A DNA stretch of 64,000 bases from an uncultured bacterium (GCA_903912525.1 CAIWHK010000063.1:1-64000), one strand, 5' to 3'; shown: positions 37,640-47,220, numbered from the stretch's first letter. The notes: a model not told the origin generated them from the sequence alone. A program made the numbers and translations.

Positions 37640-38314
37640 TCACTTCACCAGGGTGACCTTCGTCGCTTCGTGCAACCCGGCGCCCGACACCGTCACCAGG
37701 TAGACACCCGCGGGCATCACGCGCCCGTCCTCGCCGGCGCCGTCCCAGGCCAGTTCGTGGCGCCCGGCCTCCTGCTGCAGGTCGACAGCCAACTGGCGCA
37801 CGAGGCGGCCCGCCGCGTCATGCACCGCCGCGCTCACTCCCGAGGCGGCCGGCAGCGTGTAGCCGATGAGCGTGCGCGGGTTGAACGGATTGGGCGCGCT
37901 GGCCAGGGCCAGCGTGACGTGCGCCGGCACGTCGCCGACGCCCGAGGCGACCTGCACTGTGACGGTGCCCGTCATGCCGAACACCAGGTGCGGGCGGCAG
38001 AAGTACGGCACCGTGCCCGGCGCGGTGAACGTGTACGAGAACATCGTGGTGGTCGGAGTGAGCGATGCGTCGAACTTCTTGCCGACGTTCGGATCCGCCA
38101 GGCTGGCGCCGTTGGTCACCGTGTGGAAGCCGGCGGTCCAGACCCACTGCACCGTGTCGCCGACGTTGATGACGAGGTCAGGCGGCGAGAAGGACATATC
38201 GACTTGCGTGACGACATGGGTCGCGGCCGCCGCCGGCGAGGCGACGAGGATGGCCAGCACCACCGACGCTAGGGCCGGGTGCAGGAAGCGCGGGATGATG
38301 TTGCGGAACAGCAT
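37640..38314 (-). CDS. Secreted blue-copper (cupredoxin) protein with sorting domain
   Basis: 224 residues. Signal peptide (about 1-30), a plastocyanin/pseudoazurin-like domain (31-125) with ligands H64 (AGFHTVT), C106 and H109 (YFCRPH) and M114 (FGMTG), giving a type 1 copper site, and then the FlgD/T9SS-like domain (NPFNPRTLI, RQLAVD, AWDGAGEDG, AGVYLVTV). It probably carries electrons at the outer surface. The start at 38314 follows a run of six G then AA. Downstream on the same strand lies the HNH gene, 116 bases away. Confidence 0.85.
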   Translation of the reverse strand: MLFRNIIPRFLHPALASVVLAILVASPAAAATHVVTQVDMSFSPPDLVINVGDTVQWVWTAGFHTVTNGASLADPNVGKKFDASLTPTTTMFSYTFTAPGTVPYFCRPHLVFGMTGTVTVQVASGVGDVPAHVTLALASAPNPFNPRTLIGYTLPAASGVSAAVHDAAGRLVRQLAVDLQQEAGRHELAWDGAGEDGRVMPAGVYLVTVSGAGLHEATKVTLVK

Positions 38315-38442
38315 GGTTCGTTCCCCCCAGGACAGAAGTAGCCCCGGCCGGATGGCTCCGGCTGGTAAGTGAACGGACCGCATGGGGCACAATAATGAGG
38401 ATCAATGTCATCGTCAATAGCGAGGTGGATCCCGGAAAGAGA

Positions 38443-38474
38443 ATCGCCCCGCCACCTTGCGGCAGCGGGGCGAT
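38443..38474 (-). terminator. Terminator of the RRM gene
   Basis: A 10-base perfect stem (ATCGCCCCGC / GCGGGGCGAT) with a 12-base loop followed, on the minus strand, by TCTCTTT. Confidence 0.7.
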
Positions 38475-38496
38475 ATCCGTCAGTGCGTGGGCTGGA

Positions 38497-38832
38497 TTAC
38501 CAGCGGCCGCCGCCGCCGCCACCGCCGCCACGACCGCCGCCGTAGCCACCACGGCCGCCGCCGCCACCACCACCGCCGCCGCCGCTGCGCGGACGGTCCT
38601 GGGCCTCGTTGACACGGAGGGCGCGGCCGCCGATTTCCTTGCCGTCGAGGGCCTGAATCATCGCCTGCAGGGCGTCATCGTCGACTTCGACGAAGCCGAA
38701 GCCACGGGGACGGCCCGTCTCGCGGTCATTGATCAGCGCCACCGAATGCACGGTGCCATGCTGGCCGAACAGCTGGGAAATCTCGTCCTCGGTTGCGCTG
38801 AAGGGCAGGTTACCCACGTACAGTTTCTTCAC
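38497..38832 (-). CDS. Glycine-rich RRM RNA-binding protein
   Basis: 111 residues: one RNA-recognition motif (1-80) with RNP2 KLYVGNLPF and RNP1 RGFGFVEV, then a tail of Gly, Arg and Tyr. This is the layout of bacterial cold-responsive Rbp proteins. It likely binds single-stranded RNA and may be cold-induced. The GTG start follows GGAGAG. A long leader with inverted repeats lies upstream, and a terminator follows. Confidence 0.9.
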   Translation of the reverse strand: MKKLYVGNLPFSATEDEISQLFGQHGTVHSVALINDRETGRPRGFGFVEVDDDALQAMIQALDGKEIGGRALRVNEAQDRPRSGGGGGGGGGGRGGYGGGRGGGGGGGGRW

Positions 38833-39222
38833 AGTCGTCTCTCCAAATGCCGGCTGTCCGGCTTACAAGCCCGCAGGGCCGCCGGCCAGTTCCGACGACG
38901 CCCCTTGCGCTTCAAACTGGCCCGGCCGGTGCCGAGCCGCATCCCCCGAAGGCCAGGGAAACTACAAGCCGCTGCCCCACAACGCCTTATGGCGCGGTCG
39001 AGACCGGCGACATGATCGCATCCGTTTCGCGGCTGGCTGATCGAAAATGACCGGCAAGGGCGAATGTGGCGCAATTCCCTTGGAACGTAATGCAAGATCC
39101 TCATCAGCGCAATATTTTTGAGTGCCCCCGGGCGGCCGGATTTTTTCCGCCGATCCGACCGCGGTTCGGTGCTTGGCCGCCTGTAGCTTCTGGCGTTATC
39201 GTGACTGGGGAGGGGGTTTGTC
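38833..39222. other. Intergenic region upstream of the RRM gene
   Basis: 390 bases between divergent genes. The half near the RRM gene contains an inverted repeat (GGCCAGTT at 38884-38891 with AACTGGCC at 38915-38922) that would fold in the RRM leader RNA and may be regulatory. The other half contains an AT-rich patch near 39080-39150. No gene was seen. Confidence 0.35.
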
Positions 39223-39423
39223 GTGGTCGGGTTCCTGCTCTGGTGCATCCTGTTCGTACTGTGCTGGCCGGTTGCCCTGCTGGGGTTGATCCTGTACCCC
39301 ATCGTCTGGCTGCTGCTGCTGCCGCTGCGACTGATCGGCATCACCGTCGGCGCCGTCCTGGCCCTGGTCAAGGCGATCATCTTCCTTCCCGCCCGCCTGC
39401 TGGGGCACCGCCCGGGCAAGTAG
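39223..39423 (+). CDS. Small two-helix membrane protein
   Basis: 66 residues, GTG start after GGGGAGGGGG. Almost wholly hydrophobic, with two or three predicted helices separated by prolines and a short basic tail (HRPGK). No family is recognised. It lies 41 bases before the desaturase start on the same strand and may be co-transcribed with it. Confidence 0.6.
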   Translation: MVGFLLWCILFVLCWPVALLGLILYPIVWLLLLPLRLIGITVGAVLALVKAIIFLPARLLGHRPGK

Positions 39424-39464
39424 CCCGGCGCCACACCAACCTCGCCCTGCGCCGCGGAGAAGCC

Positions 39465-40523
39465 ATGTCCCAGACCCCGAACCGGCCCGCGCCGGTCGAT
39501 CGGGCAGCCTTGGCGCGCCAGGTCGCACCATTTGGTCGCTCGTCCACCCGCAAGGGCACGTGGCAACTCGTCAACACGGTGATCCCCTACGTCGGCCTGC
39601 ACGTACTGATGGTTTACGGTCGCCTGCACGAATGGCCCCTGGCGGTGACACTGGCCCTGGTGCTGCCGACGGCGGCCCTCATGATGCGCGTCTTCATCTT
39701 CTTCCACGACTGCTGCCACGACTCGTTCTTCGACTCGCGCACGGCCAACCGCATCGTGGGCACCATCACCGGCGTCCTGACGTTCACGCCGTTCGATGAC
39801 TGGAAGTACTCGCACGTGCGGCACCACACGACCGCCGGCGACCTCGACAACCGCGGCACGGGCGACATCTGGACGATGACGGTGGACGAGTACCTGGCCG
39901 CCCCGCGCCTGAAGCGCCTGGGCTACCGACTGGTGCGCAACCCGTTCTTCCTGCTGCTGGTGGTGCCGTTCTACCTGCCGCTGATCGCCTACCGCATCCC
40001 GCGGCCGTCCGCGGGGCGCGCGGCCGTCCTGAGCGTGCTGCTGACCAACGCGGTGCTGGCGGCGATCGCGATCACGGCCTGGCGGACCATCGGCCTGCAG
40101 AACTACCTGATCGTGCAGTTGCCGGTGATCGTCATCGCCTGGACCAGCGGCGTCTGGCTGTTCTACGTGCAGCACCAGTTCGACGGCACGCACTGGCGCC
40201 GACACCACGAGTGGGAACCGATGGAAGCCGCGCTCAACGGCAGCTCGTACTACAAGCTGCCGCGCGTGCTGCAGTGGTTCACCGGCAACATCGGCCTGCA
40301 CCACATCCACCACCTGCGGCCGCGCATCCCCAACTACCACCTGCAGGCCTGCCAGGACTCGGTGCCGTCGCTGCAGCGCGTCAAGCCGCTGACGATCAGG
40401 CGCAGCCTGCGCTCGGTGGCGATGAATTTGTGGGATGAAAGACAGCAGAAGCTGGTCAGCTTCAGGGCGATCAGGGGGATGCCGCGGCGGGCGGGGTCGC
40501 GGACGGCTTCGCCGGCGCGGTGA
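39465..40523 (+). CDS. Membrane fatty-acid desaturase
   Basis: 352 residues. The three His boxes of the membrane di-iron desaturases are present: HDCCHD (81-86), HVRHH (117-121) and HHIHH (279-283), with hydrophobic pairs between them. The end HLRPRIPNYHLQACQ is typical of acyl-lipid omega-type enzymes. It should introduce a double bond into membrane acyl chains using oxygen, which implies at least intermittent aerobic life. The ATG at 39465 was chosen because the His-box protein begins soon after; the longer frame from 39066 crosses other features. Confidence 0.9.
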   Translation: MSQTPNRPAPVDRAALARQVAPFGRSSTRKGTWQLVNTVIPYVGLHVLMVYGRLHEWPLAVTLALVLPTAALMMRVFIFFHDCCHDSFFDSRTANRIVGTITGVLTFTPFDDWKYSHVRHHTTAGDLDNRGTGDIWTMTVDEYLAAPRLKRLGYRLVRNPFFLLLVVPFYLPLIAYRIPRPSAGRAAVLSVLLTNAVLAAIAITAWRTIGLQNYLIVQLPVIVIAWTSGVWLFYVQHQFDGTHWRRHHEWEPMEAALNGSSYYKLPRVLQWFTGNIGLHHIHHLRPRIPNYHLQACQDSVPSLQRVKPLTIRRSLRSVAMNLWDERQQKLVSFRAIRGMPRRAGSRTASPAR

Positions 40524-40568
40524 GGCGGGCGCGCCAGCCATCGGTGAACATCTGCAAGGGAACTGGTG

Positions 40569-43469
40569 ATGACGAACCCGGAACGCCTGCAGGAAATCCT
40601 GGCCGGCGCGATCGCACTGCCGCCCGCGCGGCGGGCAGCCTATCTCGACGCCGCCTGCCGCGGGGATGCGCCGCTGCGGGCCGAGGCCGAGGCGGCGCTC
40701 GCGCTCCACCTCCAGGCGGGACTGGCCACGGACGCCCCGACCCAGGGCATCCCGGGGAGCGAGGCCGCCACGGTTTTGCAGGACGGCGGGACGATGGGCC
40801 ACGCGGCCGACCTGAGGGAAGGACCGGGGTCCCGGATCGGCCCCTACAAGCTCCTGCAGATCGTCGGCGAAGGCGGCTTCGGCACGGTGTTCATGGCCGA
40901 GCAGGAAGAGCCGGTCCGGCGCAAGGTGGCGCTCAAGATCATCAAGCTGGGAATGGACACGCGCCAGGTCGTCGCTCGCTTCGAGCAGGAGCGGCAGGCG
41001 CTGGCGATGATGGACCATCCGAACATCGCGCGGGTGCTGGATGCGGGAGCGACGGAGACGGGCCGGCCCTTCTTCGTGATGGAGCTGGTCAAGGGTGACC
41101 CGATCGTCGAGTACTGCGACAAGAACAACCTGAGCATCAACGAACGGCTGGAACTGCTGGCGGAAGTGTGCAGCGCCGTGCAGCACGCGCACACGAAGGG
41201 GATCATCCACCGCGACATCAAGCCCAGCAACGTCCTGGTTTCGACGCAGGACGGCAAGCCGCACACGAAGGTCATCGACTTCGGAGTCGCCAAAGCCACG
41301 GCCGCCAAGCTCACCGAGATGACGCTCTTCACCGAGCACCGGCAGATGATCGGCACGCCGGAGTACATGAGTCCCGAGCAGGCCGAGGGCAGCCTCGACA
41401 TCGATACCCGCACCGATGTCTATGCCCTGGGCGTATTGGCGTACGAACTGCTCACCGGCACGACACCGTTCAGCGGCAGCGAACTCCGCTCCGCCGCCTA
41501 CGCGGAGATCCAGCGGATCATCCGCGAGGTCGACCCACCCAAACCCAGCGCACGCCTGGGCAACAACACCGAAACCCTCGCCGGCGTCGCCGCCCGCCGC
41601 CACACCGAACCCCAGCGACTGGGCGCCATCGTCCGCGGCGAGATCGACTGGATCGTGATGAAGGCGCTGGAGAAGGACCGCCAGCGCCGTTACGAGACGG
41701 CAAACGGCCTGGCTATGGACATCCGGCGGTACCTGGCGGGCGAGGCCGTGGTCGCCGCGCCGCCCAGCAGGGCCTACCGGTTCCGGAAATTCGTCCGCCG
41801 CAACCGGGTGATCGTGACGGCGGGCGGCACGGTGGCCGCGGCGCTGGTCGCGGTCAGCGTGGTCACCGCCGTCGCCGCCTATCGGCTGAACGTGCAGAAG
41901 CAGGAACTGGCCAGGGAGAAGACAATCTCCGACCAGAGGCTGGAGACCTACCGCACGACCGTGTCGCAGCTGGTGAACCGGGCCCCGCAGCTGCTCGAGG
42001 GCGCGCCGGTGGGATCGGGCACGCGGGAGGAACTGCTGGCCCTCGTGCGGTCCGCGCTGCAGGAGTCGGAAGACGCCGGGGCGGTCGGACCGGCGCGCCG
42101 GTACGGCCTGGCGGCGGTCGCGATCCGCGAGGGGGATCGCCTCCGGTCCCAGGCGGTGGCGGACCTCGCGCAAAGCGACCGTCTCGAAATCGCTTCCGAT
42201 CGCCTGAAGCAGGCCGCCGAGAAGTACACGGAAGCGGAACGCATCTTCCGCGAGGTGTACGACTCGCATCCCGAGGACGCTTCCAAGGCGGCCGCAAACC
42301 TGGCCACCGGGCTGTCGGGACTCGCCAGCGTGCTTGCATTGCAGTCGAAGCCGATGGCCGAAGTCGTGCCGGTCCACAAGAGCGCCGTCGCGCTGCGGCG
42401 CGAGTCGCTGGCGGCGGCACGGCCGGACGACAAGGACGACGTCGCCCGCCGGACACAGGAGCTCGGGACGGCGCTGACCAACTATGCCGCGTTCCTCTTC
42501 GCCAACCGGTCGGCTGATGTGCAGCGCTTCGCCGCGCGCTCGCTGGAGCTGACCACCGAGTCGTGCGGCCTGCTTCAGGACGCCGTCGCTTCGCAGCCGG
42601 CATCCAGTGACATCGGCGCGGGCGCCCGCGCTGACCTGGCCGATGCGCTTTCCCTGCGGGCCATGAGCGCCGAAGCGCTCGGGCAGTTCGACGAAGCGGC
42701 CCGGTCACTCGCCGAAGCGGTGGCTGTCTGCCGGCAATTGTGTGCGGATCATCCCAATCGATACTCCTACCGCGCGCGTCTGGTGACGACCGCGAACCGG
42801 TACGGAGATTACCTCCTCGGCCACAACGCCGACGCGAAGGAGATCGCCCGGCTGTATGCGCTGGCGATGCAGGCGCTCAGGCAGACGCTGGCCGAGCCGG
42901 AGATGCGTGATCTCCAGAACGGCTCCAACGGCCTGGCCATGCAGTTCTATCGACTGGGACTGGCCGAATTGCTGCAGGGCGACCGCGGAAAGGCCAGGGA
43001 GCAGTTCGCGCATTGCGCACTCCTGCGCGAGATGGCCTGGCATGACAGCCTCGACGAATTGCAGGGCGCCGGGCAGTCGGACCGTCTCATCACGCAGCGG
43101 ATCGAGTTGATGCTGGCCCAGGCCCGTGGCGGACAGGCGGATTCCGCGATCGCCCACGCCCGCTGGCTCTTTGATCGCGCCGGGCAGCTGACCCGAAGCG
43201 ACCCGGCAACCCGGACCCAGGCCGGCGGATTCAGCGCTGACCAGTTGTTCGTGTTCTCGGCGGCAGGCTTCGGCCTGGCGTCCGAGCAGGTTGCCCCCGG
43301 ACGCCGAACGGACATCGTCCGCAGCGCGATCGAATCGACCGCACTGGCCATCCGGAGCGGATACCGCGATGCCGACTACCTGCTGCGGGATCCTGATTTC
43401 GCCCCGTTGAGAACGGTCAAGGAGTTCAGGGACCTGGTGGCGGGCATGGGCGGATCCAGAGCGAAGTAG
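40569..43469 (+). CDS. Membrane Ser/Thr protein kinase with large C-terminal helical region
   Basis: 966 residues. A short N-terminal region, a Hanks-type kinase domain (about 90-390) with GEGGFGTVF, VALKIIK, IHRDIKPSNV, VIDFGVAK and GTPEYMSPEQAEG, a transmembrane segment near 414-440, and an extended helical, TPR-like external region of more than 500 residues. Such kinases are common in Planctomycetes and FCB relatives. Target unknown. ATG at 40569 after AAGGGA; a GTG three bases earlier is equivalent. The 3' end is overlapped by the transposase remnant frame on the other strand. Confidence 0.85.
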   Translation: MTNPERLQEILAGAIALPPARRAAYLDAACRGDAPLRAEAEAALALHLQAGLATDAPTQGIPGSEAATVLQDGGTMGHAADLREGPGSRIGPYKLLQIVGEGGFGTVFMAEQEEPVRRKVALKIIKLGMDTRQVVARFEQERQALAMMDHPNIARVLDAGATETGRPFFVMELVKGDPIVEYCDKNNLSINERLELLAEVCSAVQHAHTKGIIHRDIKPSNVLVSTQDGKPHTKVIDFGVAKATAAKLTEMTLFTEHRQMIGTPEYMSPEQAEGSLDIDTRTDVYALGVLAYELLTGTTPFSGSELRSAAYAEIQRIIREVDPPKPSARLGNNTETLAGVAARRHTEPQRLGAIVRGEIDWIVMKALEKDRQRRYETANGLAMDIRRYLAGEAVVAAPPSRAYRFRKFVRRNRVIVTAGGTVAAALVAVSVVTAVAAYRLNVQKQELAREKTISDQRLETYRTTVSQLVNRAPQLLEGAPVGSGTREELLALVRSALQESEDAGAVGPARRYGLAAVAIREGDRLRSQAVADLAQSDRLEIASDRLKQAAEKYTEAERIFREVYDSHPEDASKAAANLATGLSGLASVLALQSKPMAEVVPVHKSAVALRRESLAAARPDDKDDVARRTQELGTALTNYAAFLFANRSADVQRFAARSLELTTESCGLLQDAVASQPASSDIGAGARADLADALSLRAMSAEALGQFDEAARSLAEAVAVCRQLCADHPNRYSYRARLVTTANRYGDYLLGHNADAKEIARLYALAMQALRQTLAEPEMRDLQNGSNGLAMQFYRLGLAELLQGDRGKAREQFAHCALLREMAWHDSLDELQGAGQSDRLITQRIELMLAQARGGQADSAIAHARWLFDRAGQLTRSDPATRTQAGGFSADQLFVFSAAGFGLASEQVAPGRRTDIVRSAIESTALAIRSGYRDADYLLRDPDFAPLRTVKEFRDLVAGMGGSRAK

Positions 43470-43834
43470 TCGTCCTGCGGCGCGACCACCGTCTCACCTG
43501 GCCCATGGGCCTGTTCCCAGCCGCCGCCCTGCCCCGCCGTCTGGTCCATCTCCGGCCAGTCCGTGGTCGTCGGCGCCTGGTCGAACCCGAACGCCAGCTG
43601 CGGCGGCGAACGTGCCGGCAGCACCGCGGGCGGCTGCGTCGGCTCGCCGATGTGATCGAGGATCCGCTCGATCGTCGGCGCGTCGAGCACGAACGCAATG
43701 ATGCGCATCGGCTCGCCGCACTTCGGGCACTTCAGGGGGAGGCATTCGTAGATGCGCGCCAGGAGCAGCGCCCAGCAGCGCGCCAGCTTGCGGCGGAAAT
43801 CCGGCTTGGGCTCGGCTTCGTCAGGATCGTTGGA
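43470..43834 (-). pseudogene. Remnant of an IS91-type transposase (C-terminal part)
   Basis: The recognisable part, on the minus strand at about 43577-43798, reads LLARIYECLPLKCPKCGEPM then RIIAFVLDAPTIERILDHIG and PARSPPQLAFGFDQ. This is the typical end of IS91/IS801-like Y2 transposases, with a CPKCG zinc pair. The catalytic HUH/tyrosine part is absent: upstream sequence loses similarity before the palindromic repeat at 43947. The frame runs on into the 3' end of the kinase gene, so its natural stop has been lost. Clearly decayed. Confidence 0.6.
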
Positions 43835-43946
43835 GGGCGCGGCGAACCCCGTCCGGAGGGAGCCGTCGCTGGCGGTGGACACGTCGCAGCGAGCACGCAC
43901 GCTCCCGAACGCCTTGCGGCGGCGGGAGATGGTGAGGCCGGCGGGG

Positions 43947-43963
43947 ACTTGCGCCGGCGCAAG
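43947..43963. repeat. Palindromic repeat core next to the transposase remnant
   Basis: ACTTGCGCCGGCGCAAG, the same core as at 13303, 15484, 15687 and 4851, about 110 bases from the recognisable transposase segment. The downstream half-site of copies A and B is not present. Confidence 0.65.
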
Positions 43964-44108
43964 CGGATTGGCGTCGGCCGTCCTGCGGCGGGGAATCAAC
44001 CCGGGCGACGCAAGGGGCGAGCCCAGGTGCGACATGGTCTCGCGAGGATGACGGTCCATGCCCAATGCGTCTCCTGCGGCGATCACCGAACGTAATAGGG
44101 TGAATCCC

Positions 44109-44138
44109 TTGAGCAGTCGCTGCCGGCGCAGCTATAAT
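44109..44138 (+). promoter_or_regulatory. Promoter of the HicB-like gene
   Basis: TTGAGC (44109-44114), an 18-base spacer and a perfect TATAAT (44133-44138). Initiation would be near 44145. Confidence 0.55.
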
Positions 44139-44225
44139 GTGGGCAATATGTTGTCGGCATCGCAGTGGCTGGGGCGCAATCCCTGCAACCCGGTCCCCAT
44201 GCGCTACTACACGAAAGCACCCGGC

Positions 44226-44435
44226 ATGCGTGAATTCAGCGTTGTTGTCGAACGGGACCCGACAACGGGCCTGTATGTCGGCTATGTTCCCGGTTGGGCC
44301 GGTGCACACAGCCAGGGCACGTCGCCGATGGAGTTGGCGGCCAACCTCAGGGAGGTCGTGATGATGCTCCTCGAGGACGGGGAGCCGAAGTTCGAATCGG
44401 AGTTCATCGGCGTGCAGACCCTGCGCGTGGCTTGA
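44226..44435 (+). CDS. HicB-like orphan protein
   Basis: 69 residues: MREFSVVVERDPTTGLYVGY, then a short GTSPMELAANLREVVMMLLE helix, matching the partial RNase H-like fold of HicB antitoxins and their stand-alone relatives. No HicA toxin gene is visible on either side, and there is no DNA-binding tail, so it is either an orphan antitoxin or a solitary HicB-like regulator. No good ribosome site is seen; an ATG at 44199 is the alternative start. It has its own TATAAT promoter and converges with the radical SAM gene. Confidence 0.65.
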   Translation: MREFSVVVERDPTTGLYVGYVPGWAGAHSQGTSPMELAANLREVVMMLLEDGEPKFESEFIGVQTLRVA

Positions 44436-44478
44436 CGGTGGGACGAGAGGTAACAGAAACTGGTCAGCTTCCGCCCGG

Positions 44479-47094
44479 TCAGGCGCTTGCCGCAGCGTCC
44501 GCCACGACGTACAACACCGCCCGCGCCGTCACCCGCGCCTGCTCCTCGGGCGCCGGCAGCCGAAACGCCTCATGGCAGAACACCTCGACCTCGAAGCGCT
44601 CACCGGGAACCACCTCGACTTCAAATCGACCGTCAGGCAACTCGCGCTGCAGGTAGTCGAGCACCAGCTTCTTCTTCAATGAATCGCGCGCGATCTCGCA
44701 GCGGTAGCCGGGGCCATCCGGCAGCCGGCGTTGCACGAACTTCAGGTGGCGCGCCACCAGCCACGACTGCCCCTCGGGCGCGAACGGCGCGGCGAACGCC
44801 AGGCGCGGCTGCGCCAGGTCCGCGGCCTCGAGGCCCAGCACCGTTCCCCACGGCGCGAACCGCTCGGCCACCGCGGCCCTGAACTGCGGATCGCCCTTCC
44901 AGCGCCCGGTCACGTGCGCGGCGCCGGCAGCCGACCACATCAGGCCCAGCCGATCGTGCCCGACGATGCGGCACGGGAAGTCCTTCACGCCCCAGCGCGA
45001 CGTGCCCGGTCCCTTGAACGTGTCGACCAGGTCGGGATCGGCCAGCATCAGCGCGCGGCCGAGCGCGGCGGCCATGTACGTGCGGGGCAGGCCGGCGGCG
45101 GCGGGGCCGAGGTCGACGAGGAAGGCGCACTCGACGCGGTCGCGACGCGCGGTCAGGATGCGGCGGCGGATCTCCGGCACCGTCGAAGTTGCGGCGCGCT
45201 CGGTGCGCGGCGGGCGCGCGGGCGCGTTCGCGGCGGCGGCGCGGACGTCGTTTGCCCGTTTCGGGTCCGGCGCGCCGGCCGGGCCGGCCAGCCCGCGCAG
45301 GCTCAGCGCGTGGACGCGGCGCACGGGCTCCTCGGGCGTGCCGATGACCAGCGGCGGCGGGACGGGAGCGCCTGTGGCGGCTTCCTCCCCCACGCCCGTC
45401 TCGCGCGCGAGCCGCGCCAGGAAGTCGACCGCGAAACCGCCCGTGATCGCATCGTAGTAGACGTAGCCACCCTCGCGCACGGCGCCGACCACGGCGCGCC
45501 ACACGGCGCGCGCATCGCCGGCGGGAGTCGCCTCACCTTCGACGGCGGCGTTCGGATGCCGCCCGCTGACCAGCGCCTGCGAAACGACAGCCTCGGGATC
45601 GCGCGCGGCGGCGCGCACCTGGAAGCCGGCGCGCTTGGTCGTGATGGCGATGCGCCGCACCATCTTCGCCACCAGTTCTGGCGACGGCGGCGCCTCGTAG
45701 ACCAGCGGCGTGGACGGGAAGTGCACCAGCGGCGTGATCGAGAAGATGATGCGCGGGCGACGGCCCTGCCCCTCCAGCTCTTCCTTGAACCAGGCCAGCA
45801 GCGCGGCGTACTCGGCGAAGTCGTCGTCCTCTTCGCGACCGGTGGCGATCAGGAAGATCTTCACCTGGCGCATCTTCGCGCCCGCGATGGCGCTCAGGGC
45901 GCGCCGCAGTTTTTCATCCTCGAGCCGCTTGTTCAGGTAGGCGCGCAGGCGGTCGGAGATGCCCTCCATCCCGCAGGTGATGCTCGTCTTGCCGACGGCG
46001 TGCATCAGCTCGAGCATGCGCGGGTCGCCGGCCAGCTGGTCGAAGCGCTGGCTCTTCAGGCCGATGCGGTCGAAGCGCTGGCTGAGCCGGTCGATGATGC
46101 CGCGGATGTCCTCGTGCATGTCGAAGTTGAAGCTGAAGACGTCGGCGCGGTGAGCGCCCGACCACGCCTTCAGTTCGCGCGCGCGCTGGTCGATGTCGGC
46201 GCCCGGCACGCTGCGGTAGCGCGGGTGCAGCCACGACTCGTAGCAGAAGCTGCACTTCCAGCGGCAACCCTCGGTGATCGGCACGGTGATGATGCCGGTG
46301 CGCGAGGGGTCGTAGCTGACGGGCATCGCCGCGGCCGAGGGCCATGCGGACGCGGCGGCAGGCTCTTCGACCGCAGCGTCGGCGCCCTCGGCGACCGGCC
46401 CCGGCCGCTCGCCGGTCACCGCCGGCGCAACCGCCTCGCCGGGCAGGATGAAGCCCGGGATCGTGCGCAGGGTCTCGAGGATCGCCCGCTTGCCCAGCCC
46501 CGCAGCGCGACCGTCGCGGCAGCGGCCGAACAGGTCGGCGATGGCGGCGGGGTCATCCCCCACGAAGATGCCGTCGACGCCGCCCTCGTCGCTGTACAGC
46601 GCGGCCGCCGCCCCCACGCTGGCGCCGCCGGCGATGACCAGGGGCGCGCCGGGGTCGTCCAGCCGCTCACGGCGATCGGTCGGGATGCCGCTGCGCAGCA
46701 GCATCGCCGCCAGGTTGACCGTCTCCTGGGGCACCGACAGCGAGACGCCCAGGCAGTCGAAATCGCGGGCGCCGCGCTTGGTCTGGGTGCCCAGCAGCCA
46801 CGGAACCCCTTCCTGGCTCATCAGTTCGCCGTCACGGGGCGGCGGCAGCCAGGCCAGGTCGGGATAGATGCCGCCCAGGCCGTCGATGATGGCGTGGATC
46901 AGCAGGTGGGACGTCGAGACGGCGGTGTCGCGGTAGGTGGACAGGCGGGTGATCAGGATCCGGTAGGGGCGGCGGTCCCACTCGGCGGCCGGGATCGTGT
47001 TGATCTCGCCCCCGCGCAGCCAGGTGCCGCCCGCGCTCAGGTGGGGCCACCGGCGCTGGTACCAGTCGACATGGGTTGAGGAGGTGGCGTCCAT
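44479..47094 (-). CDS. Radical SAM protein with B12-binding-type N-terminus and extra C-terminal domain
   Basis: 871 residues. The N-terminal about 200 residues resemble a cobalamin-binding domain (RILITRLSTYRD, then VIAGGASVGAAAALY and GVDGIFVGDDPAAI). The radical SAM domain has C277-x3-C281-x2-C284 in ITEGCRWKCSFCYESW and IFLIATGREEDD. The last about 250 residues, after a Pro/Ala linker near 630, form a separate domain with FLVDLGPAAAGLPRTYMAAAL, unassigned to a family. The layout recalls TIGR03960-like proteins, but the tail differs. The reaction is unknown. No strong ribosome site precedes the ATG at 47094, so the start is less sure. Confidence 0.75.
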   Translation of the reverse strand: MDATSSTHVDWYQRRWPHLSAGGTWLRGGEINTIPAAEWDRRPYRILITRLSTYRDTAVSTSHLLIHAIIDGLGGIYPDLAWLPPPRDGELMSQEGVPWLLGTQTKRGARDFDCLGVSLSVPQETVNLAAMLLRSGIPTDRRERLDDPGAPLVIAGGASVGAAAALYSDEGGVDGIFVGDDPAAIADLFGRCRDGRAAGLGKRAILETLRTIPGFILPGEAVAPAVTGERPGPVAEGADAAVEEPAAASAWPSAAAMPVSYDPSRTGIITVPITEGCRWKCSFCYESWLHPRYRSVPGADIDQRARELKAWSGAHRADVFSFNFDMHEDIRGIIDRLSQRFDRIGLKSQRFDQLAGDPRMLELMHAVGKTSITCGMEGISDRLRAYLNKRLEDEKLRRALSAIAGAKMRQVKIFLIATGREEDDDFAEYAALLAWFKEELEGQGRRPRIIFSITPLVHFPSTPLVYEAPPSPELVAKMVRRIAITTKRAGFQVRAAARDPEAVVSQALVSGRHPNAAVEGEATPAGDARAVWRAVVGAVREGGYVYYDAITGGFAVDFLARLARETGVGEEAATGAPVPPPLVIGTPEEPVRRVHALSLRGLAGPAGAPDPKRANDVRAAAANAPARPPRTERAATSTVPEIRRRILTARRDRVECAFLVDLGPAAAGLPRTYMAAALGRALMLADPDLVDTFKGPGTSRWGVKDFPCRIVGHDRLGLMWSAAGAAHVTGRWKGDPQFRAAVAERFAPWGTVLGLEAADLAQPRLAFAAPFAPEGQSWLVARHLKFVQRRLPDGPGYRCEIARDSLKKKLVLDYLQRELPDGRFEVEVVPGERFEVEVFCHEAFRLPAPEEQARVTARAVLYVVADAAASA

Positions 47095-47220
47095 GGGGGT
47101 GAAGATGAGGCCCCGGAGCCCGGTCGGAAACCGGAAAAACGACGGTGCGGTCGAAGATCGAAAAATGATAGTAAATATTCAAAAAATGGGTGCATAACCC
47201 CCTCGAAATGCGCCCGCCCA

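Noticed and set aside
38829-42377. Open frame of more than 1100 codons on the minus strand
   Set aside because: It runs antisense to the desaturase and kinase genes, which have unmistakable motifs; its product is low-complexity.
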